Assembly (NCBI GenBank): GCA_963277665.1
Contig: OY728121.1
Location: 1,656,002,062 to 1,656,066,061, forward strand
From: Viscum album
Taxonomy: Eukaryota > Streptophyta > Magnoliopsida > Santalales > Viscaceae
Direction: 5' to 3'
DNA: 64,000 nt
Position 1 is the stretch's first letter. Every line of letters begins with the position of its first letter. The notes beneath the pieces are model-generated. The model did not search any database, was not told the DNA's origin, and worked only from the letters and a program-made list of their open reading frames with translations. Positions 11,265 to 22,600 of this stretch are shown piece by piece. The translations under genes were made by a program, and so were the position numbers.

Positions 11265-13612
11265 TTTCACACCATAGAAGGATAGTTCTTTATTATTTTA
11301 TTTTATTTTCTAATTTTATCTGGTGCTTGAGAAGGATTAAGTTCTTATAGTTGGTTGGGAGGAGTTTATTTTTTAGGGGTTTTTATTGTTTCATGGTTAT
11401 CCTACATGGTTAGGAGTAACCATGCTATTCTCTTACTGGTGCCCAGATGGGTTAGTGGTGTGGTGAACAACTTGGTCATGGTTTATTAGATGATACCTAT
11501 GTCAACATTTAACCCTATTTTTGGTTCTCTTCTCTGGTGTTAGGGCTTTTAATGGATCTCTCGAGGTGGATTTAGGCGTGTTTTGGTATTCATTGCTGAA
11601 GGAAAAGCATATCAGACCATTTCGGTTAGCCTTCCACCTTTTGAGGTTGGTTTATTATTCTTATTGGTTTGATCTATTTTTCTCGGTGATTTTGGTGATC
11701 TTGTGTTCCTAGTATTTTTTAGAGTGTTTCTTTCGTCTATGAATCATTTTTGAGTCTCTAGTGTTGAAGGTGACTTATCTACATATTCACAGGTAGACAT
11801 ATATATATATATATATATTTAATTTCCCTCTTTATATATATTCACTCATGGAAGAGTGAATATATATAACAAAACTTGGTGTGCTCATGTATATGTGAAA
11901 AATGAATATGTTTGTTAGTGTATAGGGGTATATGAAAGTATAAGTATATAGATAAGGATAAAATTGTATATATTTGGCTATGAAAATATTTAAATATTGG
12001 CTTGATTTCCTAATATATATATGAGAAAGTGCATATGCAATCAAGAAAAAAAAGGAAAATTCGAGTTTCCATTTTCAAAAGCATCACACCTTGAGTTTGA
12101 GGTATGTTCCCTATGATTATTCATTTAAAAGTGAAATCTATAATTTTTTTGGTGTTTTTAAAAAGTATTTTCCATTTTATATGAATGAATGTGTTATATA
12201 TATAATTTTTTTTGGTTGCTGGAAATTTTATTTTCACTTGGTTTCTAATAATTCTCTTATGTTTTTAAAATGAATATCTTCGATTTAGGCATGGGTTTAA
12301 AGCTTGATTTTAAATGAGTGGTAGTTTAATTATTTAATTATTCTTTTAAATGGATTTGGAATTAGAAAGTGTAAAAATTGTTTTTTTAAAGTGAATATAT
12401 TCCTTCTAAAATGGTGAGGCTCAGTTGGAACCTTCAATTTTTTTACAGAAGTGGAAAACTCCTCTTGAGGCAAGCCTCTTGATTTAGAAATAAGATTTAT
12501 GTGTTAAATGGAGATTTTACACTCATGAAAGATTTCTTGATACGTGTTTTATCTTATGTTGAAAATGTGTTGTGTGAAAATAGATTTTCTTGATTTTGAT
12601 AATTTTAATAGAGCTCATGGGAACCCAGGTACCTAGGGGGCACACTATGTGTAGTATGCTTAGCGGGTCTGCAGTACCGAGGCCTAGTTCTCCATAACTG
12701 GATTGAAACTACAACACTAATTAAATATATGATTATTATTGGTTACCACTAGACTTCGGGATGTGTTCCCCCTCTTGTAGCTCATGCATGAGATTGTTGT
12801 GGTTTAGGGTTTTTATTCCATATCACTGAGGTATAAGGATCCTAGGACCCCTCTAACCAAGCTGCTTAGGGTTTTCCCATGATGATTTCTATTTATTGTC
12901 CATATTTTTCTATTGTATTTATTTATTAAAATATTTTTGATCAGTTTCCTTTAATTTCCAAAATAATTTAATTTTTTTACTTAGCCATGTTTTGTAGCAC
13001 CTAATGTTTCTTACTTATACTGAAATATTTCCATAATTTTGTTCTCTTTATTACAAAAAATATTATTGGAAGTGTATTATTATTTATAAATAGTTTTTAA
13101 AATAAAAATAGATAAGTGTGTTTTAATAAATTTCAGCTAGTTACTTGTTATAAAAATAAATGAAAAATTCTATTTTTATATAATTTTATTTTCAAAGAAG
13201 CTCAAAATAGTTTTCATTTTAATGGTAAGGCATAGAGAATTGTTCATTCAAGCAGGCCTACTAAGTTTTAATACTAAATCCTATAGGGTTATCCTTTTTT
13301 TAAATAATGGTGTTACTCCCATAACCAGGACACCCTTAGAGTGAGTGTGATCATACAGTTGGAGGTGACCGATGAAGCCACATGGGAGTACGTTCAACAT
13401 GATATTTCTTTCCACTGCTTGTTTTTATTTTTATTTTTCAATTTATTTTTGGTTATCCTTTTTCTGTATCATGGGATAAATCATTCCCAAATTATTTATA
13501 TTTGATTATTGACACTAGTTTCAAGCCCAAGAGGATTGGGAACACCTCTAAAGCCTTATTGTGGGCTGGCTCCAGTGATCATTTTGGGGTCGACCAGGGT
13601 TAGTTTGTGACA
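11265..13612 (+). repeat. 5' LTR of the nested element (internally deleted)
   Basis: It is a direct repeat of 16,145-18,964. Shared landmarks include a TA-repeat followed by TATATATTCACTCATGGAAG (about 11,835 and 17,190), CAGGTACCTAGGGGG (about 12,627 and 17,975) and CTTAGGGTTTTCCCATG (about 12,866 and 18,211). It ends in TTTGTGACA directly before the primer-binding site. It is about 470 bp shorter than its partner: the segment matching roughly 16,400-16,860 is missing at about 11,505. Confidence 0.85.
11797..11818. repeat. (TA)n microsatellite inside LTR
   Basis: A TA-run of about ten units. A shorter run sits at the matching place in the second LTR (about 17,157-17,169), so it predates insertion of the element. 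Confidence 0.85.
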
Positions 13613-13615
13613 AAA

Positions 13616-13627
13616 TGGTATTAGAGG
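13616..13627 (+). other. Primer-binding site of the nested element
   Basis: TGGTATTAGAGG lies three bases after the LTR end and matches 10 of 12 bases of the initiator tRNA-Met site TGGTATCAGAGC. It supports plus-strand orientation and the 5' LTR boundary. Confidence 0.8.
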
Positions 13628-16144
13628 AGGCATACTATTATTTTTGGCATCAAGTAAACTAAATATTGGAATTTCAAGACTTAAGAGGTAGGTATGATAA
13701 TATCATCATAAACTCTTATCCTTCCTGATCCTTGAGTTTCCATGGGTGTTTTAGGATTTGAGACTTTTCTCTTGGCCTTCGGGTTTGCGGATTGGGGGAT
13801 GACAATAGAGGTGATCTGGTGTTTCATAAAGGTCTTACATGGAGTAGAGAACCTTGTAGAGCCTGAGTGCATGATTCAATATACTTCTAGGTGTTGGTGC
13901 ATTCTCAAGGCATGGTATGCTATACTATGAGATTGGGTTGGGAAAATTCACTAGTTCCCCATCCTAGGAGTTTCAGTGTGAGTATTTCTTTGGTTTACTT
14001 TGTTTGGTGTTTGTGGATTTTAAATGAGAAGGGTTTTTAAAAAAAATGGTATTTTAAAAGAAAAATGATTTTGAGATATGGATTTTGTTGAAAAGTGGGT
14101 TTGGGTTTCTAAATTGTATTTTGAAATTGGAAATGAATTTTAGTAACTTGGTTTTGGTTTATAAAGAGGGATTTTGTGTTTAAATTTAATGTGAAAGTAA
14201 GTTTTAGTATTTTGAAAAGTGTCCTCGGTGTAAAATGGTTGTGAAATTGGTTTTGGAAATGGTTTGTTTTGAAAATTAGAGTCATTTTGGAAAGTGATTT
14301 GGGATTTTGGAAGGGTTTTGTGAAAGTTGGGATGAGATTTTCTTAGGAATTTTGAAATGTTTTGTTTTTAAATGATAAGGGGTGGTTTTGGAAATTGACT
14401 TGAGTATGTTTTAAAGAGTGGTTTGGGAAGTGATTTTTACATTTGGACCTTGGTATTACTATGGATTATCACATGTATGGATGCATGCATAGAGTAAGAG
14501 GATGGTTGTGGGTTTATGGAGGAGTTATTGATCACATGGATTTATATATATGAGGATTCATGGAATTCCAATGGTGGGTAGTTAACTTACTAAGGTTATT
14601 TTGTTTTCTAAAAATGGTTTTAAAAAAGGGTATTTGAATGATCTTAGAAAATAGGGGGGGTGATACTTTCTTTATGTGTTTAGAGATTTCCATTTTGGAA
14701 TTTTGGTTCAATTGTGATAGAAATATTTTTGGAATAGTATTTTGAGTATTAGTATTTTATTTTCGATTGAGTAATGGAGTTTTGGTTTGTCATGTGTTCT
14801 AATTTGGTTTCATGATTCTTGTTTTTAGAGTACTCCCTAGAAGAGTCTTAGTTTAGAGTAATGGTTGGTCTCTTTGATATGTTCCTTGGTTTCCTAGGTT
14901 ATGGTCGGTTTTGGGAATCAGTTTTGCTCATTTCCTTATGGATGGACTTTTCAAATTGAGGTGGTTGGAGTCTTTGAAGAAATTATAAATAAGTTTTTCT
15001 CTAAGTATTCCAGTTGATGACTCTACCCATACTATGAATTGATTATTGGAGATGGATCCTTTCCAGAATTTGTACCACACCCAATTATTCTTGGGTTTTC
15101 ACCCACCCTCATTAACTAAGAAAAAGAAGAATACCTTGTTCATAGTTCACTTATGAGAAGATGTTTTATTCGGTGTGCCTGCTTGGTCCTTCAAAAGGGG
15201 GTTTTGTAAGTGATATCATCGAAGGAGGAGGATTCGATTGGAGATCTCCGGCTCCTTATTGCAGGGAAGAATATGAGTACATATATCATATCTTCATCCA
15301 TAGTTCTTAGAATGAATCTTTCAATAGATTAGAGGAGCTATTGATTGCGGTGGTGGTCAAACCAACACGTTGTCTCTGATGATATAGTGGAAACTGTTTA
15401 CGTTTTCCCTTTCCAGGGTGTTTCATTTTTGAATATTTTTATTGGGAGGTATTTGTGGCCTCATTTTCTTAGTATTTATACTATTTTTCTTTTTTGCATA
15501 TGAACATGTGAATATTTTTATTTCTTTTTGAATGGTTCTAGTTTTTTGTAGTTCATATTTTGATATGAATATGTCTTATATAAATTATAAATATTGGTTC
15601 AATTCGGTGTTTAATTATAGTCTCTTTCATCGAGGAACCCTTGTGTTGGGGGTTTGTATGTGCTATTTGGTTTTTAAATGTTGTTGAGACACACCATGGG
15701 ATAATTCCTTGGTTAACCTAGTATTATTGTTCATGTGTTTCATTTTTGGGAACTTAGAATTTCTACACCTGCATGTTTCTTTAATTTAACCCCACCTGAC
15801 CCGAATAATAAAAGTACGACTGACATGGATGATGGGTTCCCTAGTGAAACCTTTGTTAGGGGTTGGGGAGTTAATGATTCAAGGTTAAGTTTGGAAATGG
15901 AAGTTCCTAATTTTTGGTTATTTCATTGGTTTTTTGAGTCTTTGGACATCGCTAGTTGTTTCTTGGATATTGAGATGGTTCTTCGAGGATATAATTATGA
16001 GTTTCTTTGGATCCCAGAGTTCTCGATTTTTGATGGAAAGTGAGTTTTTTTCATTATATTCTAGTGGATGAGGTTTCTCTTCAAGTATTAGCTTGTTAAT
16101 TTCTAGGCTTGCCAAGTATTTTGTGACTTTATGGGGGAATAAAC
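13628..16144 (+). other. Internal region of the nested element, mostly non-coding
   Basis: About 2.5 kb without recognisable retrotransposon domains. The part from about 14,020 to 14,440 is almost free of C on the plus strand, with repeated phrases such as TTTTGGAAA. From about 14,870 to 15,420 base composition is more balanced, and short frames exist but nothing was identified. The last part contains a 102-codon ORF. GGGGGAA at 16,133-16,139, just before the second LTR, is a likely polypurine tract used to prime plus-strand DNA. Confidence 0.6.
15735..16043 (+). CDS. Unidentified 102-codon ORF in the pol-less element
   Basis: An uninterrupted frame from ATG, unusual in a region otherwise full of stops. 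The product begins MFHFWELRISTPACFF, contains a Pro/Asn-rich stretch (TPPDPNNKSTTDMDD) and then an aromatic-rich half with many W and F. No membrane segment or catalytic motif is evident. I do not recognise the family. It may be a relic of a gag-like or extra ORF of the parent element, or a chance frame. It ends about 100 bp before the second LTR. Confidence 0.3.
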   Translation: MFHFWELRISTPACFFNLTPPDPNNKSTTDMDDGFPSETFVRGWGVNDSRLSLEMEVPNFWLFHWFFESLDIASCFLDIEMVLRGYNYEFLWIPEFSIFDGK

Positions 16145-18964
16145 TGTCATGGTGAGGAGAATTTTCACAGCTCGACCCAAAACTTCCCTATTATTTTATT
16201 TATTTTTTTCTTATTTTATCTGAATATTGGGTGGTCTAAAGTACCTATAGTTGGAAGGCCAGAGTTTATTTTTGGGGAGATTTTTTATATTTTAGGGATA
16301 TAACGCACGGTTATAAGAAATCATGCGGTTCTTATATGGGTGCCATGATGGGTCAGTGGTGTGGCACACAACTGGTTCACGGTATATTAAACTATGATAA
16401 AAGTGGTCAATTTGGATCTATGAGTAGGAAGTGATGATTGTCATTGTTTGAGCATGGTTTTCTCAACCTTGAATTTTCCTAGTTGTAATCATGTAATGAT
16501 TGGCCCTTGGCTGTGGTCAGTGCGTGGTTGGTGCGTGATTTGGTAAACCATGCACAAATAGCGCCGGTTACCCAGATTTTTTTAAAATTTTTTCTTTCAT
16601 TTTTTTTCTTTCCTCCCACATATTTATTGTCTTTTCATCCATCTCACTATCATCATATGACACACCATCCCTCCATATCCTCTTCAGACACACTCTACCT
16701 GACCCACTTGGTTCCACTTTCTATGGCGATTTTCACTAGTTCCCTTGTGGATTTTTGGTCAAAATCTTGAGGTAAGACCTCCACTTCCATCTTATTTTTA
16801 TTCTGTGGTGTTTTTCTATTCCCCATAACCCTACCTAGCTCGATCAAACCCCAGGTTAAGGTTTAACCATATTTCAGGCTCTCTTCACTAGTGTTGGGGC
16901 TTTTAATGTATCTCCTGGGTCAGCTTCAAGTGTATTTCAGCATCCACCACTGGATAATAATTATATCAAAACATTTCGGTTTGGCCACCGTCATTTTAGG
17001 TTTTTTTCTTTTTCCTCTTACATTGATCAAATTTATTTTGGCGCTTTTGGTGGTTTTGGGTTCCTAGTAATTTTGTAGTGCGTTTTTCTCATCCTTGAAG
17101 TGGTTTCGAGTTACCAGATTCAAAGTCTACCTATCTATGTATTCATAGGTTGGAATATATATATATATGTGTGTAAGTTAACCCTTATATATATTCACTC
17201 ATGGAAGGGTGAATATATTTAATGGGCCGAGGTGTGCTTATGTATATATGTGAGAAATGCATATGCATGTAAGTGTAAAGAGCTATATTCCAATATAAGC
17301 ATATATTTAAGGATACACTTGTAAATATTTGGTCCTGAAAATATGTACGTAGGCCCTAGGTGTCCTTTTATATATGTGAAATTTCATATGTGTTCAAGTG
17401 GAAAGGGAAGATTTGAGTTTCCTTCATCAAAAGTAGCGCGCCTTGAGTTTGAGGTAGGTTCCCTATACCTTGTCCTTTAAAAGTGAAATATATAATTGCC
17501 TTGTGTTTTTCATTTGTTTTTTCTATTTTATGTGAATGTATGTGTTATATATATAATTGTTTGTGGTTATTATAAAGTGGATTTTCACTTGGTTGATAAG
17601 TATTCTCTTAAGATTTGAAAATGAGTTTCTTGGATTTAAGCAAGGTTTCATGCTTGTTTTTTGAATGTGTGGTACTTTAATTGTTCCATTGGAATTTTCA
17701 ATGGATTTGGAACTCAAAATTGTCCAGTGTTATTTTTTTATAAAGTGAAAGTATTCCTTCTAAAATGGAAAGGCCCGATTTTCACCTTCAAAATGTTTTG
17801 CAGAAGTGGAAAACCCATCTTGTGGCATGCCCCTTGATTTAGAAATATTATGTATGTGTTGAATGATGATTTTCCTCTCATGAAGTGTTTTTTGATAAGT
17901 GTTACATTTTGTGTTTATTTTTTTTGAAAATGGATTTTCAAGACATTGAGAATTAGAAAAGAGCACCTAGGAATCCAGGTACCTAGGGGGAAAATATGTC
18001 TAGTACGTTAGGAGGTTCAGTAGGGTTGAGGCCCAGTTACCCCTAGATTTTTTGATGTTACAACAATAAATAAACATATTATGAATATTAAAGACTAATT
18101 GAACATGGGATGTGTTCCATTATAGTATCTCATGCATGAGGACGCTGTGTGTCATGGTTTGTATGATATATCACCATTGTATGAGGATTATATGACCCCC
18201 CAAACCAAGACGCTTAGGGTTTTCCCATGGTGCTTGCTACCATTTATCCTTATTTTTCTATAGTATTTTTTTAATCAAATTATTTTTGTTTAGTTTTACA
18301 TTAATTTGAAATATAATGAAAAAAATGTTTTACTTACCAATGTTTTGTAGAACATGATTTTATTCTCTCACATTGAAATATTTCCATCATTGCATCTCTT
18401 TCTTACAAAAGCGATTATTGGAAGTGTATTATTATTTATAAACGGTTTTAAAAATAAAAAAGGGGAAATGGATTTTAAGAAATTTCATTTTGTTACTTGT
18501 TTTAAAAATAATTGAAAAATTCTATTTTCATATATTTGTATTTTCAAGATTTCTTGAAAAGGTTTTCATTTAAATGTAAGGCATAGGGAATAATTTATTT
18601 GGGAATTCCTTCCATGTTTTAATACTCACGCTTAGAGATTTATATTTGTTTTTAGATTCTGGTGCTGGTTCTAGCTATGGGTCTCTCATGGAGTGAGTGT
18701 AATGCTATGGTTGGAGGTGATCCATGAGGTTACATGGATATATGTGTATCCGTTTATTTCGTTACACAAATTTTGCTTATTTTTATTGTTTAGTTTATTT
18801 GTTATTAGTTGTTTGTTTTCTCATGGAATAAATCATTCCCAAATTGTTTATCATTGTTGCATGAAACTAGTTTGTAACCAAAGAGGACCAAGAATGTCTC
18901 TTGATTCTTATTACGGGCCATCTCAGGTGACCAGTTTTTTGTCTATATGGGTTGGTTTGTAATA
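16145..18964 (+). repeat. 3' LTR of the nested element
   Basis: This 2,820-bp LTR begins TGTCATGG and ends in TTTGTAATA, the degenerate form of TTTGTGACA seen in its partner. It keeps a segment (about 16,400-16,860) missing from the 5' copy. That segment holds short inverted motifs, a pyrimidine-rich leader and GAGGTAAG at about 16,769-16,776. A second donor-like GAGGTAGG lies at about 17,451-17,458 and is matched by GAGGTATG at about 12,099-12,106 in the other LTR. Confidence 0.85.
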
Positions 18965-19420
18965 ATACCTATTCATGATACAAATAAAGGTAATGACTTT
19001 TGAAGCTTGTATGTGCAATTAATCTTTAGATTTAACAAATTTAAAACTACTATAGTTTCTGATAGGGATACCCATTCAACTTACCATTTCTAGAGAGGCA
19101 TTTATGTGTCAATGTGAACTCAGGTTAGATTGAGCACAACATATTATCTACATATGGATGGCTAGAAAAAATGAGCTATATAGATTTTGGAAGATAGGAT
19201 TGTTTTTAGAATTATTGACTTTGGTAGATCTTGGGATAACCACTTGGGAATAGTTGAGGATTCCTATTACTATAGTTACATGTTTTCCATAAGAGTGAAA
19301 CCCTTGGGGATTTGTATAGATATCAATGTAAATATTCACTGTGTTAGACGAATATTGGTTAACCTTATCTATTCGGACATAGTTTATTATATTGGATGGT
19401 TAAAAGGTTTGAATTGATTC
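18965..19420 (+). pseudogene. Chromovirus integrase, second part (catalytic core)
   Basis: This continues the integrase broken at 11,264. TIVSDRDTHSTYHF (about 19,049-19,091) matches the family's IVSDRDPRFTSxFW block, which carries the second catalytic Asp. A later STTYYLHMDG matches STAFHPQTDGQSE. The 76-codon frame at 19,187-19,417 contains DFGRSWDNHLGIVEDSYYY, matching DFGGSWDxHLPLVEFAYNNS. The third catalytic Glu normally lies just after TDGQ; the Q and SE are lost to a stop. The block ends near the region corresponding to the conserved CRSPVCW segment. Confidence 0.9.
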
Positions 19421-19534
19421 TTTAGAGATTGGTATTGGTTAAAAGATTTTATAAATCCTATAATTATTTTCATCGATGATCATTGGAGTTTTCAGTTAGT
19501 AACCAAGTGTTTTTGATAATTTTATCTCATTTGG

Positions 19535-19935
19535 GGCCTCAACGGATTAGAAAATTTGGAAATCTAGCTCTGAGATATGTGGGACCATTTGAGTTTGTTG
19601 AGAATATCCGAGAGGTGTCTTACCATTTTTATTTTATACCTCATTTGAAATAAATTCATAATTCTTTTCACATGTCTCAACTCATAAATTATCTTTGAGA
19701 CCCATTCCATGTTTTGAGATTGGTGGATGTTGATGTAGGAATTTATCTTTCCATGGCTAAATAGCCAGTTCCGATTTTTGATTCTCAGGTGAAGGTTCTT
19801 TATGGGAAGTTCGCAACTCTTGTTTGAGTTCCTTGGTTGCACAGTTTCGATTCACATGATACTTTTGAGCATGAGGAATTGATGAGAGTTCAGTGGAATC
19901 ATATCCCTGACATGGAGTTTTCATGTTGGGATTTA
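19535..19935 (+). pseudogene. Integrase C-terminus and chromodomain remnant
   Basis: GPQRIRKFGNLALRYVGPFEFVE (about 19,532-19,601, with small breaks) matches the GPY/F module of gypsy integrases. After it come PHLK..HNSFHMSQLINYL, matching the xELSxVHxVFHVSMLRKY block, and DPFHVLRLVDV. At about 19,884-19,930 MRVQWNHIPDMEFSCWD matches the chromodomain core VKVxWRxHxxEEATWE. The chromodomain tethers integration to particular chromatin and defines chromoviruses. Stops are present throughout. Confidence 0.85.
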
Positions 19936-19948
19936 TACGGGTATAAAA

Positions 19949-22037
19949 TGTTTTTCATGGGGAGACTTTTGATCCCAATAATAGATTTATGGTTCTTCTA
20001 GAACCTTTTTTGATTATCCTTTATTTTTATCTTGTTTTGGTTTATTTTTGGAGACTTCTTAAAATTTCTGGATGCTTTTGTGGTTGTGCACAGTTGGAAC
20101 ATGGTTAGTGAAAAATGTATGGGTTGGCCTAGGAAACTATGTTCCATGATATAAGGTTCTGGATGGGGGTACATAGTCAGTTCTTACTATGTGACCTTAG
20201 CCTAAAACCACGTTACTTGGGACAATGGGGAGATCGTGGTTTACAAACGGTCTCCAAAAATGCATCAAAACCATGTATGCTTTGTCTAGTAGCCTGGATG
20301 GTGTGCATAGTTGATGAATGGTTTATTAAACTGTGTGGACCAACCATACGATACTCTCTAGAATCCTAGTAAGGTTGTATTGATAAGTTCATGGTTTTAT
20401 CCAACCCTGTTTACTAACCCAAGAAACTGTTTGATGAGATTTTTAATCCCTAGAAAATTGAAATTAAAGCCTTGAACTCCCATTATAAATTCTAAACAGC
20501 ACATAATTGAACTGAATCTGACCCTTTCTCTTTTGGAGTCTCTCTTGTGTGGATTTTGGGTCTTCTAAACACTTTATTCTTAAATAAAAGTGCCAATGGG
20601 TGAATTTCATCCCTCTCTAGTATGTGTAGTCCCTTTGATTTGGAATCCTTATTTATTATATTCTCTTCTAATTTTAGAGTGATGAATACTTATGTTGTTG
20701 GTGCATCAAAAACCATATTTAGTGGAGTTAAATTCTAGTTATTCCTAGTTAATATTCCTCACATTTGACTCTATACTATTGGTTCCTGTTTCGGGTGTTT
20801 TATTAACCGTTTGATTAAAGGTAGGTCTTTTAGTGTGGGTTTTACTTATACATGAAACCTATATTTTCTTGCTAGATTTGATTTTTTAAAATTGTTTTTT
20901 GAACATTAATTTGAGAATATTAATATTTCTTTAAAAATTATTTGATTTTGTGAAACAAAACCTTTTTTTCAAATGATTTTAAATTATTTGGTAGATTTGA
21001 TAAAATATGGATTATAATGAATAGTGATTTCATATTGATTCTTGAGAGAAATAGATTTTAATGGAAAATTATTTTGAAAAACATGAATCAGATAAAATCC
21101 TATGATTTGGTTTTAAAATTTAAATGGAATGTTGAGACTATAAATTTTGAATTTGAACTATTATTGATGAATTTAAAATGAATTAATGTTTCTCTCATGA
21201 TATATTGATTGAAATCACATGTGAGCTTAGGAAATTAGTGGGTGATTAGGACATACATGCTAGTAAACTAATACCTAAGAAATGGATTGAAAATTATAAC
21301 TCTATCTAAACCAAATTCAACATTTTTTCCATTATGGGGTTTTGATTTATAATATCGTGATGAATTGATCCATAAGGATATATGAAAAGCTTAAGCCATG
21401 ATTGATTGAGTAGTGCACATATCTTTGGGCTAGTGATTAACTAACCTTTGGGAATATAATAATGGTTCTCTATTTTGATTTAATTATTTCATGTTGGTGA
21501 TAATATAAATATTGTGATTCATTCCCTCACATTTATTGAAAAGGTACATTAAGGAATTATTTTTTTATAATTTCCACATACTTGACTTGAAATATTTTTT
21601 TTACTGAAAATATGAAAATAATTTTCCATTCCTTTCCTTTATTTAAGTTGAGTCATAAATGGTTTATGTATTATGGAAGTGCCTATAGAACATTTGGTAA
21701 TACCCTATTGGGATAGTTTTTTCTAACATCCTAACTTTTCCTTTAGGAGTTCATAGATTATGTTATGACAGTTTCATGAAAAGGGAAAGAGAAAATTATA
21801 CATGGCGGGTGTGATTGATTATTTGGACCTTTGGTATACCGACTATTGATTTTTTTACTAATTTATCTTCTTCTATTCTATATTACTAGTCTATTCTTGG
21901 CATAAATCATTACATTTGACAATTCATTGATTCCCTAGCACAAGCCACTATCTTCTATGGACTTGGAATTCCCTTCGGCATAGGTCATTATAGGATTGGG
22001 TACCTACATACAAGGGTATTTAGGTTGGTTCATGGTA
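19949..22037 (+). repeat. 3' LTR of the chromovirus
   Basis: It pairs with 5,185-7,398. The U3 part (about 20,080-20,350) is rich in short inverted phrases ending in AAACCATG, AAACTATG or AAACTGTG. The end is placed at the sequence matching the 5' LTR just before its primer-binding site (GGTTCATGGTA at about 22,027-22,037). No typical polypurine tract survives directly before the start. Confidence 0.75.
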
Positions 22038-22600
22038 AGGACTCTCTACCCAAGTCTTTGATCCATTAAAAAAATTGATCAAAAAAATCAACGAAACATG
22101 AACCAAACAGTGTTGGATTAATTATTTTTTAAGATCATGATTCTAAACAATTACTTAGTCCAATAAAATCTATTTATAAGTGTTTCTAAGAAATATTCAT
22201 GATAGGATTAAGTAGAAATTGAATTAATGTTCCTACCTTGAGAATTGGATCAATGTTCATTATAATCCATGTCTGCATCATGCTCCACCATTGATCGCTC
22301 AAAGAATGCACACACTAAATGTCCATGACCCAAATATCTCTATCAAAATAGGGTCTATGTAAATGAATAACCCTATTTTGTGATGTTAAGCATGTTTTTA
22401 TAATGTTTTTTCATCTTAGTGATATTTTTATTCAAATACCCTTGAATGGACTGATCTGGGGCTCGAAACCAAATCTAAAATTACACCAACCTAGAAAAAT
22501 ATACCCTTACAAATTCAAAAAGTGTAGATGTATTTTTTATTTTAGTTTCCATTTATCAAATATCGATATTTCTTCATGAACGTGCTCAAAATAAAAATTA
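22038..22600 (-). other. Unclassified LTR-like fragment
   Basis: There is no protein similarity. On the minus strand CACTTATAAATAGATT (about 22,168-22,183) resembles a TATA box, with a pyrimidine-rich context above it, so the piece could be an LTR promoter region. No partner copy was found. It separates the chromovirus 3' LTR from the copia gag remnant. Confidence 0.35.

Larger units (their letters stand above)
11265..18964 (+). mobile_element. Nested LTR element without recognisable pol (LARD-like)
   Basis: This is a 7.7 kb element inserted in the integrase of the surrounding chromovirus. It has two long direct repeats (11,265-13,612 and 16,145-18,964) and a tRNA-Met-type primer-binding site after the first. 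The internal part is about 2.5 kb and contains no readable gag, RT or integrase, so it would have depended on another element for movement. ATCCC precedes it and ATACC follows it, a 5-bp target duplication with one change. Integrase similarity stops before it and resumes after it. Its LTRs end like chromovirus LTRs, so the helper was probably a related gypsy element. Confidence 0.8.
5185..22037 (+). mobile_element. Ty3/gypsy chromovirus (del/Tekay-like), degenerate, with a nested insertion
   Basis: This is a complete but inactivated LTR retrotransposon. In order it holds a 5' LTR (5,185-7,398), a primer-binding site, gag, protease, RT, RNase H, integrase and a chromodomain, then a 3' LTR (19,949-22,037). 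Domain order PR-RT-RH-INT plus a chromodomain at the end of integrase marks a chromovirus. With the 7.7 kb nested element removed it is about 9.15 kb, close to the size known for del-type elements. All domains carry many stop codons and frameshifts, mostly of the kind expected from C-to-T or G-to-A change. I could not identify a convincing target duplication at its ends, so the outer limits may be off by some tens of bases. Confidence 0.85.
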
